Shown: one piece after another, positions 1 through 7,807 of the stretch
Layout of the letters: each line of letters starts with the position of its first letter
Numbering within the stretch: position 1 is the first letter of the stretch
Assembly: GCA_964577175.1 (NCBI GenBank)
Contig: CAZNYC010000124.1
Span: 1-12,008, forward strand
Direction of reading: 5' to 3'
Source: BS750m-G62 sp964577175
GTDB taxonomy: Bacteria; Planctomycetota; Phycisphaerae; FEN-1346
Length of the DNA stretch: 12,008 nucleotides
Program-made: the position numbers and the translations under genes
The notes under the pieces: generated by a model
What the model saw: only the letters and a program-made list of their open reading frames with translations
What the model was told of the DNA's origin: nothing
The model's database searches: none

Positions 1-144
1 CAGGCCGGTGGCGAGCAGGCCGGCGCCGAGCAGGCGGGCGGCGAACAGGCCGGTGGCGAACAGGCCGGTGGCGAGCAGGCCGGCGCCGAACAGGCCGGTG
101 GCGAGCAGGCCGGCGCCGAACAGGCCGGTGGTGAACAGGCCGGG
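1..144 (+). repeat. 15-bp tandem repeat, 9 full units plus a partial
   Basis: Units of the form CAGGCCGGTGGCGAG / CAGGCCGGCGCCGAA repeat in register from base 1 to 135, with a partial tenth unit to 144. Each unit encodes Q-A-G-(G/A)-E, and most differences between units fall at the Gly/Ala codon or are synonymous (GAG/GAA, GGT/GGC). The array is cut by the window edge, so the true copy number is larger or unknown. Such arrays can change length by slippage or recombination in whole codons. Confidence 0.9.
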
Positions 145-999
145 CAACCGTCTCAGGCGGACATGGCCCAGATGGCCGGTCAGGCCCAGGGTCTGGCCGA
201 CCGCCAGGCCGCGCTGGCGGCCGAGATGCAGGCCATGGCTCAGCAGTCGCCCGCCGCCGCGATGGCCGCCGCCCAGGAAAGTCTGGCCGCCCGGACGGGC
301 GCCCTCCAGGAGGCTGCCCAGGCCCTCGGCCGGCAGTCGTCCTCGATGGCCCCGGAAACGGCCCAGGCCGCCGGGCAGGCCTCCGAAGCCCTCGGCAGCG
401 CGATGGAGTCTCAAGGCCAGGCCCAGCAGGCCCTGGCGGGCGAGACGCCGGCATCCGCCGAGGGCGCGCAGGCGAGTGCAGCCGAATCGCTCGGCCAAGC
501 CGCCGAGGCCCTCAGCAGCATGGGCCCGGCGATGGCCCAGGCCGCCCAGGGCATGCCCACGCCATCGCCGGGCGAAGCCGCCATGGGTGAACCCCTCGCC
601 CAAGGCTCGGCCTCGGCGTCTGAAGCCGCCGCCACCCAGTCGTCCGCGGCGGCGAGCCAGGCAGCCGAGTCGCTCGCTCAGGCCGCCTCCCAGGCCGCCG
701 CCATGGCCCAGGGCATGGGCGCCCAGCCCGGCAGGGGCCGCGCCCGACAGCCCGGCCAGGCCGAGGGGCTCCAGGCCGAGTCCGAATACGGCACAGGGGT
801 GCGGCAGTCGAGCATGACGGCCGCCAAACTCGAAGCCCTCGGCATCAAACTCTCCGATTGGGCCCGTCTGCCGGGTGAACTCCGCAACGACATCCTCCAG
901 GCCGCCGATGAAGGCGCCCCGGAGGAGTACCGGGCCCTGATCCGACGCTATTTCCAGAAGGTCGCCAAAAAGGGTGGCATGCAAGAGGAAGGACCATGA
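1..999 (+). CDS. Gln/Ala-rich low-complexity protein, C-terminal part (5' end outside window)
   Basis: The frame is open from base 1, so the gene begins upstream; the first in-window ATG (163) is internal and not a believable start. About 332 codons are visible. Residues 1-48 are AGGEQ/AGAEQ pentapeptides. The next ~210 residues are rich in Ala, Gln, Ser, Gly, Met and Glu with recurring AQA/QAA steps, probably helical or coiled, with no membrane segment. The last ~60 residues change character (LGIKLSDWARLPGELRNDIL, then EYRALIRRYFQKVAK) and look like a folded conserved end. Similar ends occur, from memory, on large DUF4175-like planctomycete proteins encoded just before a squalene-cyclase-like gene and near BatA/VWA-type genes; this window cannot confirm that. 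The stop codon overlaps the next start as ATGA, indicating translational coupling. Function unknown; family assignment is tentative, but coding status is clear. Confidence 0.8.
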   Translation, partial: QAGGEQAGAEQAGGEQAGGEQAGGEQAGAEQAGGEQAGAEQAGGEQAGQPSQADMAQMAGQAQGLADRQAALAAEMQAMAQQSPAAAMAAAQESLAARTGALQEAAQALGRQSSSMAPETAQAAGQASEALGSAMESQGQAQQALAGETPASAEGAQASAAESLGQAAEALSSMGPAMAQAAQGMPTPSPGEAAMGEPLAQGSASASEAAATQSSAAASQAAESLAQAASQAAAMAQGMGAQPGRGRARQPGQAEGLQAESEYGTGVRQSSMTAAKLEALGIKLSDWARLPGELRNDILQAADEGAPEEYRALIRRYFQKVAKKGGMQEEGP

Positions 1000-2105
1000 C
1001 GCAGCCCATTACTCCCCGTTCGCATCACCGCCGCGCCCGAAGCGGCCGCGGCCTGTGCGTCCTCCTGGCCGTCGGCATCCTCGTGGCCGGCACCGGCAGG
1101 ACCTGCGCCGACGAAGCGTCCCCCGCCCTGGCCAAGTACCGGGAACGCATCGACGAATCCATCACCCGCGCCCTGGCCTGGCTGGCCGAGGAGCAGGCCG
1201 ACGACGGCTCCTGGACCAAGAACGAGCGGACCCGCAACGCCACCGGCATCACGGGCCTCTGCCTCATGGCCTTCCTGGCCAAGGGCCACACGCCCGGTGT
1301 CGGCCCTTACGGCGAGGTGATGAACAAGGGGGTCGACTTCCTCCTCGCGCACCAGAAGCCCAACGGCATGCTGATCCGCGGCAATGAGGGCCACGGGCCG
1401 ATGTACAGTCACTGCATCGCCGCCCTGACCCTGTCGGAAGTCTCCGGCATGGTGGACCCGGAGCGGCAGGAAAAGGTCGATAAGGTCCTCGCCAAGGCGA
1501 TGAAACTCATCCTCGCTGCCCAGCAGATGCCCAAGGACCAGCGCCACGCGGGCGGGTGGCGGTACACCCACGACAGCCGCGACAGCGACATCTCCTGCAC
1601 GAGTTGGGCCATCATGGCCCTGCGGTCGGCCCGCAACAACGGGGCGGCCGTCCCCACCCAGGCGATCGAGCGCGGACTGGGGTACATCATGAAGTGCCAG
1701 GTCCAGCGTGACGGCGGCTTCGCCTACCAACCCGGGGGGGGCTCCGGATGGGGACGCACCGGGACCGCCCTGCTGTCCCTGGAACTGTGCGGCCGGCACC
1801 GCGACCGCGCCACCCTCATGGCCGGCGAATGGATTCTCAAGAACCTCCCCACGCGCTATGGACGCGGCAACCACTTCTCCTACGCCATGTATTACTGTTC
1901 GCAGGGGATGTTCCAACTCGGCGACGAGTACTGGGAACGATGGGCCTCCCGCATGTACGAGGTCATGCTTAAGGCCCAGGAGAAGGACGGCAACTGGCCC
2001 CGCGCGCACGAGAACGTCGGCGACAGCGGCGAGGAATACAGCACGGCGATGGCCGTCCTGGCCATGAGCGTCTCGTATCGACAACTGCCCATCTATCAGC
2101 GATAG
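996..2105 (+). CDS. Exported prenyltransferase/squalene-oxidase-repeat (terpene cyclase-like) protein
   Basis: The 369-residue product begins with an Arg/His-rich n-region, a hydrophobic stretch (LCVLLAVGILVAG, residues 20-32) and a likely cleavage after TCA at 38, so it is probably secreted. The mature part is an alpha/alpha-barrel repeat protein. QW-like motifs recur at about 67-73 (QADDGSW), 120-125 (QKPNGM), 186-190 (GGWRY), 237-242 (QRDGGF) and 328-334 (QEKDGNW), with helical repeats between them. Near 196-200 lies DSDIS, roughly where true squalene-hopene cyclases carry DxDD; the acidic cluster is incomplete, so cyclase activity is doubtful and a binding or structural role is as likely. 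Length suits the shortened planctomycete form rather than a ~630-residue cyclase. The start is supported by a GAGGAAGG ribosome site just upstream and the 4-bp ATGA overlap with the preceding gene, which suggests one operon. An 8-G run at 1734-1741 does not break the frame. Confidence 0.87.
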   Translation: MTQPITPRSHHRRARSGRGLCVLLAVGILVAGTGRTCADEASPALAKYRERIDESITRALAWLAEEQADDGSWTKNERTRNATGITGLCLMAFLAKGHTPGVGPYGEVMNKGVDFLLAHQKPNGMLIRGNEGHGPMYSHCIAALTLSEVSGMVDPERQEKVDKVLAKAMKLILAAQQMPKDQRHAGGWRYTHDSRDSDISCTSWAIMALRSARNNGAAVPTQAIERGLGYIMKCQVQRDGGFAYQPGGGSGWGRTGTALLSLELCGRHRDRATLMAGEWILKNLPTRYGRGNHFSYAMYYCSQGMFQLGDEYWERWASRMYEVMLKAQEKDGNWPRAHENVGDSGEEYSTAMAVLAMSVSYRQLPIYQR

Positions 2106-2121
2106 CCGGGCGCCGCCCGGC
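2105..2121 (+). terminator. GC-rich stem-loop after the repeat-protein gene
   Basis: A 7-bp perfect stem (GCCGGGC / GCCCGGC) with a 3-base loop starts at the last base of the stop codon. There is no T-run after it, so if it ends transcription it is not a textbook intrinsic terminator. It may only protect the 3' end. Confidence 0.3.
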
Positions 2122-2256
2122 CCGCGCCGTCACCGTTCCGCTATGATACTCCGGCCGTGGCGCCGCGGCCGGTTTTCGCCTCGCCGCTGCGGCGGCGTCG
2201 GAAGAGAGCCGGGCGAACGTTTTGCATTTCGCCGGCGTCCCTGCTGGCTTTTGACC

Positions 2257-2286
2257 TTGACAAACCCGACGTTTCGCGGAAAATAT
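2257..2286 (+). promoter_or_regulatory. Sigma70-like promoter candidate for tRNA-Asp
   Basis: A perfect -35 hexamer TTGACA (2257-2262) is followed after 18 bases by a weak -10 candidate AAATAT (2281-2286). It would start a transcript about 60 bases before the tRNA. The -35 is good, the -10 is poor (3 of 6), so the assignment rests mostly on position. Confidence 0.45.
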
Positions 2287-2354
2287 CGTGTCTCCGACGG
2301 GCGGCCGATGCCGGTAAGGTAAGGCATCCCGCCGGGGACGCCTGCCAACCGGGC

Positions 2355-2431
<77 letters not shown>

Positions 2432-2502
2432 TTGTAACCGATACACTGGCAAAAACTTACGGTCGCATCCCCTCCCCTTCCGGGTCCGGGTTCCGGGCCT
2501 TT

Positions 2503-2520
2503 GGTCACAGATAGGTCACA
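2503..2520. repeat. Direct repeat GGTCACA, two copies 11 bp apart
   Basis: GGTCACA occurs at 2503-2509 and 2514-2520, separated by GATA, with a related GGTCACC at 2554-2560 overlapping the end of the integrase remnant. Repeats with helical-turn spacing between a tRNA end and an integrase gene could be recombinase or excisionase binding sites, but such short matches may be chance. Confidence 0.4.
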
Positions 2521-2555
2521 AAAGCGGGCACGCTTGCGCGTCGGGGCGGGAACGG

Positions 2556-2924
2556 TCACCTCATCCACCGTTCGGCCTGGCGGGCGACTTCTTCGGGTGT
2601 GGTGCCGTCGTAGTGTTTATCGCCCACGGCGGCGGTGGTGTGGCCGATGATCTTCATGCGGATATGGGCGGGGACGCCCCTGCGGCGCATGTTCGTCTCG
2701 GCCGTCGCCCTGAGCACGTGCACGGGCTTGGCCGGCTGGGGAATCCCGAGGGCCTTGTACAGGCTGCGGAGTTCGTCGCGCAGCATCCGCTCGTAGCCCT
2801 TCGGCCCGTCCGTGCTCGTGAAGGGCTCGGCGGGCGGTCCCCACAGGAGCGGATCGCCGCGGTGGCTGAGTTCTTGCAGCAGGCCGTCCGTCTCTTCGTC
2901 CAGGGGGACGGTCCGGGACCGGCC
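2556..2924 (-). pseudogene. Tyrosine recombinase (phage-type integrase), C-terminal fragment
   Basis: Only the second half of the catalytic domain is present, about 120 residues. It opens at GRSRTVPLDEE, the beta-hairpin region usually following the catalytic Lys, and continues to HVLR (the HxxR box), IIGH (second His) and KHYD with the Tyr nucleophile, ending WMR. The first catalytic Arg, the core-binding N-terminal domain and any start are missing, so it cannot be an active recombinase. The frame extends upstream to an ATG at 3008, but those residues are low-complexity and are the out-of-frame shadow of the kelch fragment next door. The gene points toward tRNA-Asp(GTC), consistent with an element that once integrated at the tRNA 3' end. 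Confidence 0.85.
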
Positions 2925-2925
2925 C

Positions 2926-3402
2926 GAAGATGCGGTTCGGAAACGTCGGCGAGGCCTTCTCGATCCGGTTCGTCGCCGCGTTGTACACGCGGAATCGGCC
3001 GTTGCCAAGGATGAGCGTCCGCCGGGTGGCCGGGTCGTAATCGGAGCCGCAGCGGGTCGTCTTGCAACGCACGTCGGGCACCGTCCGCGTGTAGCCCTTG
3101 GTGGCGCCCTCGGGCAGGGTCGGGTCCCATTCCCATATCCCCGGCACCGTGACGGGCGGGTTGCTGTAGCCCAGCCACGGGCCCATGACGAGGACGCCGG
3201 CCGCCTGGTCGTAGGTCAGGTGACCGTAATGGTGGGCCGAGGACGGCGTGCCGTCGTCGTAGATGGGTTCGAAGTTGGCGCGCCCCTTCTTGGGAATCGC
3301 CCGGCCGGGGTCGAGCATTCGCTTCCAGGCGCCCTTGCTCAGGTCGAAGCGGTAGATCTCGTTGCCCTCATAGTACAGGTGCCCGCCGCCGCACGAGGCA
3401 AA
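2926..3402 (-). pseudogene. Kelch/galactose-oxidase-type beta-propeller protein, internal fragment
   Basis: On the minus strand one frame reads FASCGGGHLYYEGNEIYRFD, then W-K-R-M-LDPGRA, DDGTPSSAHHYGHLTYD, and YDPATRRTLILGNGRFRVYN. The GGGH-x-x-Y-x-GNE-Y-x-x-D start and the DG-P-SS-H-Y step are typical of kelch-type propeller blades. About 155 residues are recognisable. An in-frame TGA stop (3427-3429) lies just before the homologous part with no fitting start or signal peptide between, and at the other end homology stops around 2926-2945 where the integrase remnant begins in another frame. An ATG at 3318 lies inside the fragment. It is truncated at both ends and not expected to make a functional protein. 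Confidence 0.7.
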
Positions 3403-3789
3403 ACGGATGCGTCTTCTGAACGACGCTCACGGCTACAGAGCGAATGTGAATCGAAGGCGGTACCACCTGCGCCAGCGAACGCTTGCGACCCCCAATGAGC
3501 ATTGCCTTCCACCATTGCGCATTGTGTTCCCCTTGCTCGGGGCTCGCGAACCACCACGCCAACAAGCCCTTCCGTCCGTACCTGCGCTTCACCTTCTTCC
3601 ACGACCGGAGCATCAAGGCCGGAGAGAATGCGACAGACCGCTTGCTTCGGTGTTCGTGGACAAGGACACCTTCATCGGGCGACCTCCGCGTATTCCGTCT
3701 TCCCTCGGCGATGGAACAGGCGGTTCCGTGAGACCCGGCTGCCGGCTGCATCGCGCCGCCACCAGGCAAGCCTGCACCGCAGAATACGA
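3403..3789. other. Unassigned lower-GC stretch, no convincing gene
   Basis: Several frames stay open here on both strands, but none gives a product I recognise, none has a good ribosome site, and the frames overlap one another. One 60-base line counted by hand (3481-3540) is about 58% GC, less than the adjacent genes. It sits between the kelch fragment and the promoter region of the large propeller gene and may be the remains of an insertion or a diverged non-coding repeat. Confidence 0.4.
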
Positions 3790-3818
3790 TTTCTCGCCGC
3801 CGGCGACGGCCATACAAT
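3790..3818 (+). promoter_or_regulatory. Weak promoter candidate for the propeller gene
   Basis: TACAAT (3813-3818) matches 5 of 6 -10 bases and has TTTCTC (3 of 6) 17 bases upstream. The implied leader before the ATG at 3891 is about 65 bases and includes the AAGGA ribosome site (3877-3881). Only the -10 is persuasive. Confidence 0.3.
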
Positions 3819-3890
3819 GGCCACCGAGTCGTCCGGCGCCCTGACTGGGCCGTACGCGAACCACAAAGCCGACGGAAAGGATTTCGTCCG

Positions 3891-6800
3891 ATGGATACGC
3901 ACCCTGTAGGCCGGCTGGTCCGAAGCCGTCTGTCTCTGGTCGTCTCGCTGGCCGCCGCCCTCCTACCGGCCTCCGCCGAGGCGGCCGCGACACCGGAGGC
4001 CGAGGCCCGGGTGATTCTCCAGGCCACCGGCATCCGGGGCGGCCTGGTCGTCCACCTCGGCTGCGGCGACGGCCGTCTCACGGCCGCTTTGCATGCAAGC
4101 GACGCCTACCTCGTGCACGGCCTCGCCCGGGATGCAGCCGACGTACGGGAGGCCCGCGCCCACCTCCGGGCCGAAGGGTTATACGGGCCGGTCTCAGCCG
4201 TCCACTGGAAAGGGGATCGGCTGCCGTACGCCGACGATCTCGTCAACCTGGTGGTGGCGGAGAACCTCGGCGGCGTGCCGATGGCGGAGGTCATGCGCGT
4301 CCTGGCCCCGCGCGGCGTGGCGTACATCGGCGGCCAGAAGACCGTCAAGCCCTGGCCGGAGGGAATCGATGCATGGACCCACTGGATGCACGACGCCACC
4401 GGCAACATGGTGGCCCGCGACACCGTGGCCGGGCCACCGCGGCGGCTCCAGTGGATCGCCCGCCCGCTCTGGTCCCGGCACCACAACTTCGTGCCGAGCG
4501 TCACCTCCCAGGTCACCGCGGGCGGACGGGTCTTCACCATCGTGGACGAGGCGCCCTCCAGCATGCCAGGCACCGTGCCCGACCAGTGGCGGCTCGTGGC
4601 CCGCGACGCCTTCAGCGGCGTCGAACTCTGGCGGCGGCCCATTCCGAAGTGGGGCTGGAGCGCCTGGAGCGAGACCTGGCAGCGACGCTTCACCGTGCCC
4701 ACGAACATCCAGAAACGCCTCGTTGCCGTCGGCGACCGCGTCTACGTCACGCTGAACTACAACGCTCCGCTCACCCAACTCGACGCCGCCACCGGCGAGG
4801 TCGTCCGCGAGTTCCCCGGCAGCGATTACACCGACGAGATCCTGGTCACGGGGGGCAAGGTCCTCGTGGCGCTGAACCAGGGACCCCAGCGGCCGGGCGA
4901 GAAGGCCGACCCCGTTTGCAAAGCCGTCGCCGCCTACGACGCCGACTCCGGTCGGCGCCTCTGGAAGACCGGCTCCTACGTCGGCCTGCAATCGAAGCAC
5001 GGATCGATGAACCCGATTACCCACCTCGCGATGGTGGCGGGCGACGGCCGGATCTTCGTCGTCGACCGCGACCGCATCGTCTGCCTGTCGATGAACGATG
5101 GCCGGACCCTGTGGACCGCGCCCCGCCCCGAGGTGCCGCCCCACGAAATGCGGTACCACATCCGGATTACCGACATGTGCTCCCTCGTCTACCACGACGG
5201 CGTCCTGGCGTTCGTACAACTCAACCCCGACCGCCGCATCGACTGGCGGGAAATCCGCGGCCGCGCGCACGTCTACGACGCCCGGTCCGGCAAGGAACTC
5301 TGGAGCCGACCGTGCGCCTCCTGGGGATGGGGCCACCCGGCCGACATCTTCTTCCAACAGGACCTCGTCTGGCTCTTCAACTTCACCCGCAAGTCGAAAG
5401 CGATGATGCGGCCGCGCGGATCGCCGTCGCGCGAGCATGCCGGCAAGGCTTTCATCATCGGCTACGAGCCCCGCACCGGCGAGGAACAACGCCGCCTCTG
5501 CACCCAGAAGGCGTTCGACTTCGGCCACCATCACCGGTGCTATCGCAACAAGGCCACCGAACGGTACCTCCTGACGAGCTTCCGCGGCTATGAGTTCACC
5601 GACTGGCAGAGCGGGGCGGTGTCGCTCAACCACTGGGTGCGCGGCACGTGCCGCATTGGCGGCTTCCCGTGCAACGGGCTGCTGTACACGAACCCCCACC
5701 CGTGCGAGTGTTACATCACGGCCTTGCTGAACGGGATGCTGGCCCTGGCGCCCGCCGCCGAGTCGCCGCCGGCCCCCCTGGAAGCGTCTCCCCCGGAGCA
5801 AGGCCCCGCCTACGCCGAGAAGCCCGCCACCGACCGGGCGGCCACCGACGCCGATTGGCCCGTCTTCCGTCACGACGCCCACCGCACCGGCTGCATCGAG
5901 GCCGCTGTCCCGCCGAACCTCAAGCCCGCGTGGGAGGCCGACCTCGCCGACGCGCCGCTGACGGCCTGCGTCGTTGCGGACGGGATGGTGTTCACGGCCT
6001 GCCCGAAGAGCGCGCAGGTGATCGCCCTGGACGCCAGGGACGGCGAGGTTTGCTGGCGGTTCACGGCCCGAGGCGGCGTCGACACGCCCCCCACCTGGCG
6101 ACGCGGCCGCCTGTACTTCGGCTGCCGGGCCGGCTACGTCTACTGCCTCGACGCCCGCACCGGCCGCCTGGCCTGGCGCATCCGGGCCGCCCCGCGCGAC
6201 CGCCTGATCGTTGCCTTCGGACGGGTCGAATCGGCCTGGCCCGTGCACGCCAGCGTGCTCGTCCGCGACGGCACGGTCTACGCCATCGCCGGCCGGTCGT
6301 CGTTCCTCGACGGCGGGATCCACGCCTGCGTCCTCGATGCCGCCACCGGCTGCGTCCTCCGGCGCCGCGTCCTCCGCACGGATTACGACATCCCCGTGGA
6401 CACAGGCCACGCGAACCTCGTCGCGTACGGGTGCCGGGCGGACCTGCTCGTCGTCCACGAGGGCAAAACGTACATGCGGCAGAACGTCGTTTTCCCCGCG
6501 GATGAGGGCGAAGACGTCCAGCAGAAGGCCCACAAGACCGATGCCGCCGACGAGCGCACCGGCCCCCTCCACTCGCTTGCCGGGTTCCTCGACGACACCT
6601 ATTTCAGCCGGACTCGCTGGTACCTCGGTCGCCAACCCTACGGGGAGTACCTCGTCTTCGACGACGAACGGGTCTACGGCGTCCGGGCGCGCAAGAAGGC
6701 CAGCACCGACGGCGGTTTCTTCAATCCCCGGACCGACCGTTACGTCCTCTTCAGCACCGCCCGCCAAGAGGGTGGAGGAAAACCCGGCAAAGCCAAGGCC

Positions 6801-7085
6801 GACCGGAAGGATTGGGCGATCCAACTCCCCACCCGGGTCGAGGCCCTGGCCCGTGCGGGCGACGTCCTCTTTGCCGCCGGCGTGCCCAACACGGTGATCG
6901 AGAAGGATCCCTGGGCCGCCTATGAAGGGCGCCACGGAGGCCACCTGTACGCCGTCGCCCGCGACGACGGCGCCGTCATCGCAAAACGGAAACTTGACCA
7001 GGCTCCGGTGTACGACGGCCTGTCGGCCGCCCGCGGCCAGATCTACCTCGCCACACAGCAAGGCAACCTGCTGTGCTTCGAGTGA
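3891..7085 (+). CDS. Exported methyltransferase-like domain fused to PQQ-like beta-propeller protein
   Basis: 1064 residues. Residues 1-31 form a signal peptide (Arg-containing n-region, LSLVVSLAAALLPASAEA). Residues ~35-148 resemble a class I SAM methyltransferase: motif I VVHLGCGDGRL (53-63), DLVNLVVAENL (116-126) and EVMRVLAPRGVAYI (133-146). After strand 2 the usual acidic SAM-ribose contact is not obvious (HGLARD), so activity is uncertain. From WTHWMHDATGN (162-172) on, the chain is PQQ/BamB-like propeller with repeated D-A-x-x-G-x-x-x-W steps: DADSGRRLW, MNDGRTLW, DARSGKELW, DARDGEVCW, DARTGRLAW. A Pro/Ala-rich linker (~620-654) precedes a second propeller starting WPVFRHDAHRTGC (from 656). 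No heme motif is seen. It is probably periplasmic or cell-surface. AAGGA lies 9 bases before the ATG. The role is unknown; the architecture is one I associate with planctomycete secreted proteins. It is the only intact gene between tRNA-Asp and the CotH gene. Confidence 0.88.
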   Translation: MDTHPVGRLVRSRLSLVVSLAAALLPASAEAAATPEAEARVILQATGIRGGLVVHLGCGDGRLTAALHASDAYLVHGLARDAADVREARAHLRAEGLYGPVSAVHWKGDRLPYADDLVNLVVAENLGGVPMAEVMRVLAPRGVAYIGGQKTVKPWPEGIDAWTHWMHDATGNMVARDTVAGPPRRLQWIARPLWSRHHNFVPSVTSQVTAGGRVFTIVDEAPSSMPGTVPDQWRLVARDAFSGVELWRRPIPKWGWSAWSETWQRRFTVPTNIQKRLVAVGDRVYVTLNYNAPLTQLDAATGEVVREFPGSDYTDEILVTGGKVLVALNQGPQRPGEKADPVCKAVAAYDADSGRRLWKTGSYVGLQSKHGSMNPITHLAMVAGDGRIFVVDRDRIVCLSMNDGRTLWTAPRPEVPPHEMRYHIRITDMCSLVYHDGVLAFVQLNPDRRIDWREIRGRAHVYDARSGKELWSRPCASWGWGHPADIFFQQDLVWLFNFTRKSKAMMRPRGSPSREHAGKAFIIGYEPRTGEEQRRLCTQKAFDFGHHHRCYRNKATERYLLTSFRGYEFTDWQSGAVSLNHWVRGTCRIGGFPCNGLLYTNPHPCECYITALLNGMLALAPAAESPPAPLEASPPEQGPAYAEKPATDRAATDADWPVFRHDAHRTGCIEAAVPPNLKPAWEADLADAPLTACVVADGMVFTACPKSAQVIALDARDGEVCWRFTARGGVDTPPTWRRGRLYFGCRAGYVYCLDARTGRLAWRIRAAPRDRLIVAFGRVESAWPVHASVLVRDGTVYAIAGRSSFLDGGIHACVLDAATGCVLRRRVLRTDYDIPVDTGHANLVAYGCRADLLVVHEGKTYMRQNVVFPADEGEDVQQKAHKTDAADERTGPLHSLAGFLDDTYFSRTRWYLGRQPYGEYLVFDDERVYGVRARKKASTDGGFFNPRTDRYVLFSTARQEGGGKPGKAKADRKDWAIQLPTRVEALARAGDVLFAAGVPNTVIEKDPWAAYEGRHGGHLYAVARDDGAVIAKRKLDQAPVYDGLSAARGQIYLATQQGNLLCFE

Positions 7086-7224
7086 GCGCGACGCTCGGCC
7101 CGCGAGTTTGCGCCGAGGTGGCCTTCATTCCGGTACCGCAGAGATTTGGCTCACCGTTGGCCCTTCCACCCAACAATCGTGGAGTACCTTCCGTCTTGGA
7201 CGAGACGGGCTCACCTCCGGCGCC

Positions 7225-7554
7225 TCAGCAGGACTCCCAAGCCAGCGACGGCCAGCAGGTCCAGTCGTCGCCGGTAACGGCCACGACCTGCCGCCCGTCG
7301 GCAAGGCGAACGGTCAGTTTCGCGAGCAGGCCGGCCGGGCCGGGCGCGGTGTTGGCAGCCTCCACGGCGATGACGTTCCGGCCGGGGCCGACGAGGCCGG
7401 TCACGTTGAACCGCTTCGGCGTGTTCCAGAGATTCGGGTTCGGTTCGCTCTGCCCGACGAATTTGCCCTGGACGTACAGGGCGTAGAGGTTGTCGCAGGT
7501 AATGGCGGCCTCGGCGGCCTGGACCTGCGCGTCGGGCGGCAAGTACCACTGCGC
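7225..7554 (-). pseudogene. Galactose-binding-like (jelly-roll) domain, C-terminal fragment of a larger exported protein
   Basis: The minus-strand frame reads AQWYLPPDAQVQAAEAAITC, DNLYALYVQGKFVG, RFNVTGLVGPGRNVIAVEAA, GLLAKLTVRLADG and VTGDDWTC. This is the pattern of the carbohydrate-binding-like domain often attached to planctomycete glycoside hydrolases and Cys-rich exported proteins: W-Y start, aDN-Y-x-LYV-x-G, G-N-V-IAV-x-x-N, LLA-L. About 107 residues remain, ending at a TGA (7225-7227) shortly after the domain. Homology begins abruptly at ~7554, where the opposite strand becomes sialidase-like, and no start codon or signal peptide fits. It is a truncated remnant; the parent protein cannot be named. 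Confidence 0.7.
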
Positions 7555-7555
7555 C

Positions 7556-7807
7556 CCGCAGCCGGTCCTGGTGCATAAGGGCCGTATCTGGCGCGGCATG
7601 GAGGACGCCGCGGGCCCCGGCGGCTGGGGCAAGCACTTCCGCGCATTCATGATGTCCGCCCCCGCCGGCGCCGACCTCCTCGTGGCCGAGCACTGGACCG
7701 CGACCAACCGCATCGGGCGCGACCCGTCGTGGCTGGACGGCACGTTCGGCGGATGGCTGGAGGGCAACGCCGTCGCCACACCCGACGGCGAGGTCGTCGA
7801 CGTGCCC
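7556..7807 (+). pseudogene. Sialidase-like (BNR-type) fragment
   Basis: About 84 residues: PQPVLVHKGRIWRGMEDAAG, GGWGKHFRAFMMSAPAGADL, then GTFGGWLEGNAVATPDGEVV. I recognise this as an internal part of planctomycete exo-alpha-sialidase-like proteins (PVLV-KGR-WR-MED; MSAP-x-x-DLL; GGWLEGNAV). The catalytic Arg triad, the N-terminus and the remaining propeller blades are absent. The frame is open from 7490, but residues before 7556 are antisense to the carbohydrate-binding fragment. It runs without a stop into the XylR-type start at 7808. Non-functional as it stands unless it is translated as a leader of the downstream frame. Confidence 0.65.

Noticed and set aside
1..144. Possible CRISPR array
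   Set aside because: The repeats are contiguous 15-bp units without spacers and are in phase with a coding frame.
8..817. Arg/Pro-rich frame starting MASRPAPSRR
   Set aside because: Out-of-frame reading of the tandem repeat and low-complexity gene; the true frame is open from base 1, has a conserved C-terminal end and couples to the next gene.
948..2084. 378-codon minus-strand frame
   Set aside because: Antisense to the terpene-cyclase-like gene, which has a signal peptide and QW-type repeats on the + strand.
4194..7061. 955-codon open frame on the minus strand
   Set aside because: It lies entirely antisense to the propeller gene, is Gly/Val/Asp-rich without any recognisable domain, and is expected from high-GC codon use.
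7084..7096. Short hairpin GAGCG-CGA-CGCTC at the end of the propeller gene
   Set aside because: Only 5 bp of stem and no T-run; too weak to call a terminator.
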